NCBI RefSeq assembly: GCF_051014685.1
Contig: NW_027478536.1
Coordinates: forward strand, 620,001 to 684,000
Origin: Ptiloglossa arizonensis
Taxonomy: Eukaryota > Arthropoda > Insecta > Hymenoptera > Colletidae
Length of the DNA stretch: 64,000 bases
Direction of reading: 5' to 3'
Made by a program: the position numbers and the translations under genes
Shown: one piece after another, positions 1-11,700 of the stretch
Layout: every line of letters starts with the position of its first letter
Position numbering within the stretch: the first letter of the stretch is position 1
The notes under the pieces: generated by a model
The model's database searches: none
What the model saw: the letters and a program-made list of their open reading frames with translations, nothing else
Told to the model about the DNA's origin: nothing

Positions 1-725
1 TTTTATTCTTGAATTTATTAATGTTTCTAGGACGATTTATTTCAATATAAAGAGTGCTATAGGTGGGAAATTTGTGTACATAATAATTATTGAGTATAAA
101 ATAATTTTTCTTTTATTAGAGGTTAATATATTAAACAAGGAAGAAGAGTTAATCGTTATTATTTTATATATAAAAATTAAAATTAAAGAAATTATTGAAT
201 ATAAAATGAAATATGTTAAAAATGTATTTTTGTTAATTATTAATAAAATAACTATAATAGATGTTTGTATAACAGATGAATATCCTATAATTATTATGAT
301 TGACTTTTTTGTTTAAGCAAATGATAGAGGCAATAATTACATTAATTAGGCAAATAAAATAAATTTCATTATTAAATTTTAATATGAGTTCTATAATAAT
401 TATCGGGATTAATTTTATTAAAGTTATTATACAGACTAGATTAATTCAATTTAATGAATAAATTAAAGAAATGAATCGAACATTTAAAGAGAACATCCCA
501 ATTTTTAAGATAAGTGAAAAAAAAATAATTATTATAAATAAATAATTAGATTTCTTTCCGATTCTGTGTAAATTATTATATATAGTAAATAGTATAAATA
601 AAATTCTTCTGGAGGCTAAAGAGATTAAAAAATATATTAAATATGTATTTAGAGTATTAGTGTCTAATTTAATTATAGATCAAATGCTTTATCATAGAAA
701 TTATAAATATTATAATCATTTAATC
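1..725 (-). pseudogene. ND2: Numt copy A: ND2 fragment (NADH dehydrogenase subunit 2), antisense
   Basis: The reverse complement reads as an insect mitochondrial ND2 in the invertebrate mitochondrial code. It includes the conserved segments LASSSILF, LVKLIPMIIM and MGYSSVMQTSIM, and it matches copies B (44358-45081) and C (53544-54367) almost base for base. ND2 is normally a membrane subunit of respiratory complex I. Two defects mark a pseudogene. There is a +1 frame break at the run of A residues just before the MGYSS segment, and a Trp codon (TGA in copy C) has become TAA (complement at 37-39). The C-terminal end is cut at the window edge, and base 1 is the same junction base at which copy B begins. 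The 5' end of ND2 faces the array that starts at 726. An open frame at 74-316 on the plus strand is only the antisense shadow. Confidence 0.88.
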
Positions 726-1034
726 GAAACGGAGAAACGGAGAAACGGAGAAACGATGAAACGAAGGAAGAAACGGAGAAACGAAGAAAGAAACGGGGAA
801 ACGATCAAAGAAACGGAGAAACGAACAAAGAAACGGAGAAACGAAGAAAGAAACGGGGAAATAAATGGAGAAAAGAAGAAATAAACGGAGAAATGAACAA
901 GGAAACGGAGAAACGAAGAAAGAAACGGAGAAACGAAGAAAGAAACGGAGGAACGCACAAACAAACGGAGAAACGAACAAAGAAACGGAGAAGCGAACAA
1001 AGAAACAGAGAAGCGAACAAAGAAACGGAGAAAC
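726..1034 (+). repeat. Array 1 block 1, purine on plus strand
   Basis: Starts with 8-bp GGAGAAAC units next to ND2 copy A and continues as 20-bp GAAACGGAGAAACGAAGAAA variants. It ends in the 18-bp palindrome CGGAGAAACGTTTCTCCG (1026-1043). Confidence 0.9.
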
Positions 1035-2702
1035 GTTTCTCCGTTTCTCGGTTTCTCCGTTTCTCGGTTTCTCCGTTTCACGGTTTCTCCGTTTCTCCGT
1101 TTCTCCGTTTCTCCGTTTCTCCGTTTCTCCGTTTCACCGTTTGTTGTTCGTTTCTCCATTTATTTCTCCGATTCTCCGTTTCTTTCTTCGTTTCTCCGTT
1201 TCTTTCTTCGTTTCTTCGTTTCTTTCTTTGTTTCTCCGTTTCCTTCATCGTTTCTCCGTTTCTCGGATTCTCCGTTTCTCGGTTTCTCCGTTTCTCCGTT
1301 TCTCCGTTTCTCATTTTCTCCGATTGTCGGTTTCTCCGTTTCTCGGTTTCTCCGTTTCTCCGTTTCTCGGTTTCTCCGTTTCTCCGTTTCTCGGTTTCTC
1401 CGTTTCTCCGTTTCTCCGTTTCTCCGTCTCTCCGTTTCTCCCTTTCTCCGTTTCTCCCTTTCTCCGTTTCACCATTTCTCCGTTTCTCGGTTTATCCGTT
1501 CCTGCGTTTCTCCGTTTCTCCGTTTCTCGGTATCTCCGATTCTCCGTTTCTCGGTTTCTCCGTTTCTCCGTTTCTCGGTTTCTCCGTTTCACGGTTTCTC
1601 CGTTTCTCGGTTTCTCCATTTCTCCGTTTCACAGTTTGTTGTTCGTTTCTCCATTTATTTCTCCGATTCTCCGTTTCTTTCTTCGTTTCTCCGTTTCTTT
1701 CTTCGTTTCTTCGTTTCTTTCTTTGTTTCTCCGTTTCTTTCATCGTTTCTCCGTTTTTTTCTTCGATTCTCCGTTTATTTCTGCGTTTCTCCATTCATTT
1801 CTCCGTTTCTCCGTTTCTTTGTTCGTTTCTCCGTTTTGTGGTCGATTCTCCGTTTCTTTGTTCGCTTCTCCGTTTTTTGTTCGTTTCTCCGTTTCTTTGT
1901 TCGTTTCTCCGTTTCTTTGTTCTTTTCTCCGTTTCTTTGTTCGTTTCTCCGTTTCTTTGTTCGTTTCTCCGTTTCTTAGTTTCTTTGTTCGCTTCTCCGT
2001 TTCTTTCTTCGCATCTCCGTTTCTTTCTTCGTTTCTCCGTTTCTTTCTTCGTTTCTCCGTTTCTTTCTTCGTTTCTTTCTTCGTTTCTCCGTTTCTTTCT
2101 TCGTTTCTCCGTTTCTTTCTACGTTCCTTCGTTACAATCTACGTTTCTCCGTTTCTTTCTTCGTTTCTCTGTTTCTTTCTTCGTTTCTCCGTTTCTTTCT
2201 TCGATTCTCCGTTTCTTTCTTCATTTCTCCGTTTCTTTCTTCGTTTCCCGTTTCTATCTTCGTTTCTCCGTTCCTTTGTTCGTTTCTCCATTTCTTTCTT
2301 TGTTTCTCCGTTTCTTTGTTCGTTCCTCCGTTTATTTCTTCATTTCTCCATTTATTTCTCCGATTCTCCGTTTCTTTCTTCGTTTCCCCGTTCATTTGTT
2401 CGATTCTCCATTTATTTCTCCGTTTCTCCGATTCTCTGTTCGTTTCTCCGTTTCTCCGTTTCTTTGTTCGTTTCTCCGTTTTTTGGTCGTTTCTCCGTTT
2501 CTTTGTTCCTTTCTCCGTTTCATTGTTCGATTCTACGTTTCTTTGTTCGTTTCCCCGTTTCTTTGTTCGCTTCTCCGTTTCCTTCTACGTTTCTCGGTTT
2601 ATTTCTTCGTTGCTCCATTTATTTCTCCGATTCTCCGTTTCGTTCTTCGCTTCTCCGTATCAGTGTTCGTTTCTCCGCTCCTTTCTTCGTTTCTCCGTTT
2701 AT
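1035..2702 (-). repeat. Array 1 block 2, pyrimidine on plus strand
   Basis: 8-bp GTTTCTCC/GTTTCTCG units fill about 1035-1140 and 1251-1640. 20-bp units fill about 1141-1250 and 1641-2702. A segment of about 130 bp containing GTTGTTCG occurs at about 1131-1262 and again at about 1626-1757, 495 bp apart, so the mixed 8-mer/20-mer module is itself duplicated. Confidence 0.88.
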
Positions 2703-5700
2703 CGAAGAAAGAAACGGAGAAACGAAGAAAGAAACAGAGAAACGAAGAAAGAAACAGAGGATCGGAGAAATAAGTGGAGAAACGAAGAAATAACGGAGAA
2801 ACGAAGAAAGAAACGGAGAAACAAACAAAGAAACGGAGAAACGAAGAAGAAACGGAGAAACGAAGAAAGAAACGGAGTAACGAAGAAAGAAACGAAGAAA
2901 CGAAAAAAGAAACGGAGAAATAAATGGAGAAACGAAGAAATAAACCGAGAAACGGAGAAAGAAACGGAGAAACGAACAAAGAAACGGAGAAACGAACAAA
3001 GAAACAGAGAAACGGAGAAACGAAGAAAGAAACGGAGAAACGGAGAAATAAATGGAGAAACGAAGAAATAAACGGAGAAACGAAGAAGTAAACGTAGAAA
3101 CGAAGAAATAAACGGGGAAATGAACAAGGAAACGGAGAAACGAAGAAAGAAACGGAGAGACGAAGGAAGAAACGGAGAAACGAAGAAAGAAACGGAGAAA
3201 CGAAGAAAGAATCGGAGATAGGAACAAAGAAACGGAGAAACGAAGAAAGAAACGGAGAAACGAATAAAGAAACGCAGAAACGAAGAATGAAACGGAGAAA
3301 CGAAGAAAGAAACGGAGAAACGAAGAAAGAAACGCAGACACGAAGAAAGAAACGGAGGAACGAAGAAAGAAACGGAGAAACGAAGAAAGTAGCGGAGAAA
3401 TAAATGGAGAAACGAAGAAATAAATGGAGAATCGGAGAAATAAATGGAGAAACGAAGAAATAACACGAGAAACGGAGAAACGAACAAAGAAACGATCAAC
3501 GAAACGGAGAAACGAAGAAAGAAACGGAGAAACGCAGAAATAAATGGAGAAACGAAGAAATAAACGAAGAAACGAACAAAGAAACGGAGAAACGAACAAA
3601 GAAATGGAGAAACGAACAAAGAAACGGAGAAACGAACAAAGAAACGGAGAAACGAAGGAAGAAACGGAGAAACGGAGAAAGAAACGGAAAAACGAAGAAA
3701 GAAACGGAGAAACAAAGAAAGAAACGCAGACACGAAGAAAGAAACGGAGGAACGAAGAAAGAAACGTAGAAACGAAGAAAGAAACGGAGAAACGGAGAAA
3801 TAAATGGAGAAACGAAGAAATAAACGTAGAAACGAAGAAAGAAACGGAGAAACGAAGAAAGAAACGGAGTAACGAAGAAAGAAATGAAGAAACGAAGAAA
3901 TAAATGGAGAAACGAAGAAATAAACGAAGAAACGAACAAAGAAACGGAGAAACGAACAAAGAAATGGAGAAACGAACAAAGAAACGGAGAAACGAACAAA
4001 GAAACGGAGAAACGAAGGAAGAAACGGAGAAACGGAGAAAGAAACGGAAAAACGAAGAAAGAAACGGAGAAACAAAGAAAGAAACGCAGACACGAAGAAA
4101 GAAACGGAGGAACGAAGAAAGAAACGTAGAAACGAAGAAAGAAACGGAGAAACGGGGAAATAAATTGAGAATCGGAGAAATAAATGGAGAAACGAAGGAA
4201 GAAACGGAGTAACGAAGAAAGAAACGAAGAAACGAAGAAAGAAACGGAGAATCTGAGAAATAAATGGAGAAACGAAGAAATAAACCGAGAAACGGAGAAA
4301 CGAACAAAGAAACGATCAACGAAACGGAGAAACGAAGAAAGAAACGGAGAAACGGAGAAATAAATGGAGAAACGAAGAAATAAACGAAGAAACGATCAAA
4401 GAAACGGAGAAACGAACAAAGAAATGGAGAAACGAACAAAGAAACGGAGAAACGAACAAAGAAACGGAGAAACGAAGGAAGAAACGGAGAAACGAAGAAA
4501 GAAACGGAGAAACGAAGAAAGAAACAGAGAAACAAAGAAAGAAATGGAGAAACGAAGAAAGAAACTGAGAAACGAAGAAAGAAACGGAGAATCGGAGAAA
4601 TAAATGGAGAAACGAAGGAATAAACGGAGTAACGAAGAAAGACACGGAGATACGAAGAAAGAAACGGAGAAACGAACAATTAAACGGAGAAACGAAGAAA
4701 GAAACGGAGTAATAAATGGAGAAACGAAGAAATAGACCGAGAAACGGAGAAAGAAACGGAGAAACGAACAAAGAAACGGAGAAACGAAGAAAGAAACGGA
4801 GAAACGAAGAAAGTAGCGGAGAAATAAATGGAGAAACGAAGAAATAAACGGAGAAACGAAGAATGAAACGGAGAAACGAAGACAGAAACGGAGAAATAAA
4901 TGGAGAAATGAAGATATAAACGGAGAAACGAAGAAAGAAACGGAGAAACGAAGAAAGAAACGGAGAAACGAACAAAGAAACGGAGAAACGGAGAAAGAAA
5001 CGGAGAAACGAAGAAAGAAACGTAGAAACGAATAAAGAAACGCAGAAACGAAGAATGAAACGGAGAAACGAAGAAATATACGGAAAAATGAAGAAACAAA
5101 CGGAGAAACAAAGAAAGAAACTGAGAAACCAACAAAGAAACGGAGAAACGAAGAAAGAAACGGAGAAACGGAGAAATAAATGGAGAAACGAAGAAATAAA
5201 CGAAGAAACGAACAAAGAAACGGAGAAACGAACAAAGAAATGGAGAAACGAACAAAGAAACGGAGAAACGAACAAAGAAACGGAGAAACGAAGGAAGAAA
5301 CGGAGAAACGGAGAAACGGAGAAAGAAACGGAGAAACGAAGAAAGAAACGGAGAAACGAACAAAGAAACGGAGAAACGAAGAATGAAACGGAGAAACGAA
5401 GAAATATACGGAAAAATGAAGAAACAAACGGAGAAACAAAGAAAGAAACGGAGAAACCAACAAAGAAACGGAGAAACGAAGAAAGAAACGGAGAAACGAA
5501 GAAAGAAACGCAGACACGAAGAAAGAAACGGAGGAACGAAGAATGAAACGTAGAATCGAAGAAAGAAACGGAGAAACGGAGAAATAAATGGAGAAACGAA
5601 GAAATAAACGTAGAAACGGAGAAAGAAACGGAGAAACGAAGAAAGAAACGGAGTAACGAAGAAAGAAACGAAGAAATAAATGGAGAAACGAAGAAATAAA

Positions 5701-8700
5701 CGGAGAAACGAAGAAAGAAACGGAGAAACGAAGAAAAAAACGGAGAAACGTAGAAAGAAACGGAGAAACGAAGAATGAAACGGAGAAACGAAGAAAGAAA
5801 CGGAGAAATAAATGGAGAAACGAAGAAATAGACCGAGAAACGGAGAAAGAAACGGAGAAACGAACAAAGAAACGGAGAAACGAAGAAAGAAATGGAGAAA
5901 CGAAGAAAGTAGCGGAGAAATAAATGGAGAAACGAAGAAATAAACGGAGAAACGAAGAATGAAACGGAGAAACGAAAACAGAAACGGAGAAATAAATGGA
6001 GAAACGAAGATATAAACGGAGAAACGAAGAAAGAAACGGAGAAACGAAGAAAGAAACGGAAAAACGAACAAAGAAACGGAGAGGCGAAGAAAGAAACGGA
6101 GAAACGAAGAAAGAAACGGAGAAACGTAGAAAGAAACGGAGAAGCGAAGAAAGAAACGGAGAAACGAAGAAAGAAACGGAGAAACGTAGAAAGAAACGGA
6201 GAAGCGAAGAAAGAAACGGAGATACGAAGAAAGAAACGGAGAAACGAACAATGAAACGGAGAAACGAACAATGAAACGGAGAAACGACCAATGAAACGGA
6301 GAAGCGAAGAAAGAAACGGAGAAACGAAGAAAGAAACGGAGAAACGTAGAAAGAAACGGAGTAACGAAGAAAGAAACGAAGAAACGAAGAAAGAAACGGA
6401 GAATCGGAGAAATAAATGGAGAAACGAAGAAATAAACCGAGAAACGGAGAAACGAACAAAGAAACGATCAACGAAACGGAGAAACGAAGAAAGAAACGGA
6501 GAAACGGAGAAATAAATGGAGAAACGAAGAAATAAACGAAGAAACGATCAAAGAAACGGAGAAACGAACAAAGAAATGGAGAAACGAACATAGAAACGGA
6601 GAAACGAACAAAGAAACGGAGAAACGAAGGAAGAAACGGAGAAACGAAGAAAGAAACGGAGAAACGAAGAAAGAAACAGAGAAACGAAGAAAGAAATGGA
6701 GAAACGAAGAAAGAAACTGAGAAACGAAGAAAGAAACGGAGAATCGGAGAAATAAATGGAGAAACGAAGGAATAAACGGAGTAACGAAGAAAGAAACGAA
6801 GAAACGAAGAAAGAAACGGAGAAACGAAGAAAGTAGCGGAGAAATAAATGGAGAAACGAAGAAATAAACGGAGAAACGAAGAATGAAACGGAGAAACGAA
6901 GACAGAAACGGAGAAATAAATGGAGAAATGAAGATATAAACGGAGAAACGAAGAAAGAAACGGAGAAACGAAGAAAGAAACGGAGAAACGAACAAAGAAA
7001 CGGAGAAGCGAAGAAAGAAACGGAGAAACGAAGAAAGAAACGGAGAAACGTAGAAAGAAACGGAGAAACGAACAAAGAAACGCAGAAACGAACAAAGAAA
7101 CGGAGAAACGAAGAAAGGGACGGAGAAACGGAGAAATAAATGGAGAAACGTAGGAATAAACGGAAAACGAAGAAAGACACGGAGATACGAAGAAAGAAAC
7201 GGAGAAACGAACAATGAAACGGAGAAACGAAGAAAGAAACGGAGTAATAAATGGAGAAACGAAGAAATAGACCGAGAAACGGAGAAAGAAACGGAGTAAC
7301 GAACAAAGAAACGGAGAAACGAAGAAAGAAACGGAGAAACGAAGAAAGTAGCGGAGAAATAAATGGAGAAACGAAGAAATAAACGGAGAAACGAAGAATG
7401 AAACGGAGAAACGAAGACAGAAACGGAGAAATAAATGGAGAAATGAAGATATAAACGGAGAAACGAAGAAAGAAACGGAGAAACGAAGAAAGAAACGGAG
7501 AAACGAACAAAGAAACGGAGAAACGGAGAAAGAAACGGAGAAACGAAGAAAGAAACGTAGAAACGAATAAAGAAACGCAGAAACGAAGAATGAAACGGAG
7601 AAACGAAGAAATATACGGAAAAATGAAGAAACAAACGGAGAAACAAAGAAAGAAACTGAGAAACCAACAAAGAAACGGAGAAACGAAGAAAGAAACGGAG
7701 AAACGGAGAAATAAATGGAGAAACGAAGAAATAAACGAAGAAACGAACAAAGAAACGGAGAAACGAACAAAGAAATGGAGAAACGAACAAAGAAACGGAG
7801 AAACGAAGGAAGAAACGGAGAAACGGAGAAACGAACAAAGAAACGGAGAAACGAAGGAAGAAACGGAGAAACGGAGAAACGGAGAAAGAAACGGAGAAAC
7901 GAAGAAAGAAACGGAGAAACGAACAAAGAAACGGAGAAACGAAGAATGAAACGGAGAAACGAAGAAATATACGGAAAAATGAAGAAACAAACGGAGAAAC
8001 AAAGAAAGAAACGGAGAAACCAACAAAGAAACGGAGAAACGAAGAAAGAAACGGAGAAACGAAGAAAGAAACGCAGACACGAAGAAAGAAACGGAGGAAC
8101 GAAGAATGAAACGTAGAATCGAAGAAAGAAACGGAGAAACGGAGAAATAAATGGAGAAACGAAGAAATAAACGTAGAAACGGAGAAAGAAACGAAGAAAG
8201 AAACGGAGTAACGAAGAAAGAAACGAAGAAATAAATGGAGAAACGAAGAAATAAACGGAGAAACGAAGAAAGAAACGGAGAAACGAAGAAAGAAACCGAG
8301 AAACGGAGAAAGAAACAGAGAAACGAAGAAAGAAACGGAGGAACGGAGAAATAAATGGAGAAACGTAGAAATAAACGGAGAAACGAAGAAATAATCGGTG
8401 ATACGACGAAAGAAACGGAGAAACGAAGAAAGAAACGGGGAAACGAAGAAACGAAGAATTAAACCGAGAAACGGAGAAAGAAACGGAGAAACGAACAAAG
8501 AAACGGAGAAACGGAGAAACGAAGAAAGAACCGGAGGAACGGAGAAATAAATGGACAAACGAAGAGAGAAACGGAGATACGAAGAAAGAAAAGGAGAAAC
8601 GAACGAAGAAACGGAGAAACGAAGAAAGAAACGGAGAAGTAAATGGAGAAACGAGGAAATAAACGGAGAAACGAACAAGGAAACGGGGAAACGAAGAAAG

Positions 8701-11700
8701 AAACGGAGAAACGAAGAAAAAAACGGAGAAACGTAGAAAGAAACGGAGAAACGAAGAATGAAACGGAGAAACGAAGAAAGAAACGGAGAAATAAATGGAG
8801 AAACGAAGAAATAGACCGAGAAACGGAGAAAGAAACGGAGAAACGAACAAAGAAACGGAGAAACGAAGAAAGAAATGGAGAAACGAAGAAAGTAGCGGAG
8901 AAATAAATGGAGAAACGAAGAAATAAACGGAGAAACGAAGAATGAAACGGAGAAACGAAAACAGAAACGGAGAAATAAATGGAGAAACGAAGATATAAAC
9001 GGAGAAACGAAGAAAGAAACGGAGAAACGAAGAAAGAAACGGAAAAACGAACAAAGAAACGGAGAAGCGAAGAAAGAAACGGAGAAACGAAGAAAGAAAC
9101 GGAGAAACGTAGAAAGAAACGGAGAAGCGAAGAAAGAAACGGAGAAACGAAGAAAGAAACGGAGAAACGTAGAAAGAAACGGAGAAGCGAAGAAAGAAAC
9201 GGAGATACGAAGAAAGAAACGGAGAAACGAACAATGAAACGGAGAAACGAACAATGAAACGGAGAAACGACCAATGAAACGGAGAAACGAACAATGAAAC
9301 GGAGAAACGAACAATGAAACGGAGAAACGGAGAAAGAAACGGAGAAACGAAGAAAGAAACGGAGAAACGAACAAAGAAACGCAGAAACGAAGAATGAAAC
9401 GGAGAAACGAAGAAATATTCGGAAAAATGAAGAAACAAACGGAGAAACAAAGAAAGAAACGCAGAAACCAACAAAGAAACGGAGAAACGAAGAAAGAAAC
9501 GGAGAAACGAAGAAAGAAACGCAGACACGAAGAAAGAAACGGAGGAACGAAGAAAGAAACGTAGAAACGAAGAAAGAAACGGAGAAACGGAGAAATAAAT
9601 GGAGAAACGAAGAAATAAACGTAGAAACGGAGAAAGAAACGGAGAAACGAAGAAAGAAACGGAGTAACGAAGAAAGAAACGAAGAAATAAATGGAGAAAC
9701 GAAGAAATAAACGGAGAAACGAAGAAAGAAACGGAGAAACGAAGAAAGAAACCGAGAAACGGAGAAAGAAACGGAGAAACGAAGAAAGAAACGGAGGAAC
9801 GGAGAAATAAATGGAGAAACGTAGAAATAAACGGAGAAACGAAGAAATAATCGGAGATACGACGAAAGAAACGGAGAAACGAAGAAAGAAACGGGGAAAC
9901 GAAGAAACGAAGAAGTAAACCGAGAAACGGAGAAAGAAACGGAGAAACGAACAAAGAAACGGAGAAACGGAGAAACGAAGAAAGAACCGGAGGAACGGAG
10001 AAATAAATGGAGAAACGAAGAGAGAAACGGAGATAGGAAGAAAGAAAAGGAGAAACGAACGAAGAAACGGAGAAACGAAGAAAGAAACGGAGAAGTAAAT
10101 GGAGAAACGAAGAAATAAACGGAGAAACGAACAAGGAAACGGGGAAACGAAGAAAGAAACGGAGAAACGAAGAAAAAAACGGAGAAACGTAGAAATAAAC
10201 GGAGAAACGAAGAATGAAACGGAGAAACGAAGAAAGAAACGGAGAAATAAATGGAGAAACGAAGAAATAGACCGAGAAACGGAGAAAGAAACGGAGAAAC
10301 GAACAAAGAAACGGAGAAACGAAGAAAGAAACGGAGAAACGAAGAAAGTAGCGGAGAAATAAATGGAGAAACGAAGAAAGAAACGGAGAAACGAACAAAG
10401 AAACGGAGAAGTGAAGAAAGAAACGGAGAAACGAAGAAAGAAACGGAGAAACGTAGAAAGAAACGGAGAAACGAACAAAGAAACGGAGAAACGAACAAAG
10501 AAACGGAGAAGCGAAGAAAGGGACGGAGAAACGGAGAAATAAATGGAGAAACGTAGAAATAAACGGAGAAACGAAGAAAGAAACGGAGATACGAAGAAAG
10601 AAACGGAGAAACGAACAATGAAACGGAGAAACGAACAATGAAACGGAGAAACGAACAATGAAACGGAGAAACGAACAATGAAACGGAGAAACGAACAATG
10701 AAACGGAGAAACGGAGAAAGAAACGGAGAAACGAAGAAAGAAACGTAGAAACGAATAAAGAAACGCAGAATCGAAGAATGAAACGGAGAAACGAAGAAAT
10801 ATACGGAAAAATGAAGAAACAAACGGAGAAACAAAGAAAGAAACTGAGAAACCAACAAAGAAACGGAGAAACGAAGAAAGAAACGGAGAAACGGAGAAAC
10901 GAAGAAAGAAACGGAGAAGCGAGGAAAGAAACGGAGAAACCAAGAAAGAAACGCAGAAACGAAGAAAGAAATGGAGAAACGAAGAAAGAAGCGGAGAAAT
11001 AAATGGAGAAACGAAGATATAAACGGAGAAACGAAGAAAGAAACGGAGAAACGAAGAAACGATGAAAGAAAGGAGAAACGAAGAAAGAAACGGAGAAACG
11101 ATGAAAGAAACAGAGAAACGAAGAAAGAAACGGAGAAACGAAGAAAGAAACTGAGAAACGAAGAAAGAAACGGAGAATCGGAGAAATAAATGGAGAAACG
11201 AAGGAAGAAACGGAGTAACGATGAAAGAAACGAAGAAACGAAGAAAGAAACGGAGAATCGGAGAAATAAATGGAGAAACGAAGAAATAAGCCGAGAAACA
11301 GAGAAACGAACAAAGAAACGATCAACGAAACGGAGAAACGAAGAAAGAAACGGAGAAACGGAGAAATAAATGTAGAAACGAAGAAATAAACGAAGAAACG
11401 AACAAAGAAACGGAGAAACGAACAAAGAAACGGAGAAACGAAGGAAGAAACGGAGAAACGGAGAAAGAAACGGAGAAACGAAGAAAGAAACGGAGAAACG
11501 AAGAAAGAAACGCAGACACGAAGAAAGAAACGGAGGAACGAAGAAAGAAACGTAGAAACGAAGAAAGAAACGGAGAAACGGAGAAATAAATGGAGAAACG
11601 AAGAAATAAACGTAGAAACGAAGAAAGAAACGGAGAAACGAAGAAAGAAACGGAGTAACGAAGAAAGAAACGAAGAAACGAAGAAATAAATGGAGAAACG

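Noticed and set aside
74..316. 80-codon frames rich in Ile and Lys (74-316, 44311-44673 plus strand; 53953-54195 minus strand)
   Set aside because: Antisense shadows of ND2; the sense strand reads as ND2 in the mitochondrial code.
865..2793. Plus-strand open frames with MEKRRNKRRNEE-type repeats and FSVSPFLRFSVS-type repeats
   Set aside because: Translations of the same minisatellite. They cross the strand switch and carry no independent coding signal.
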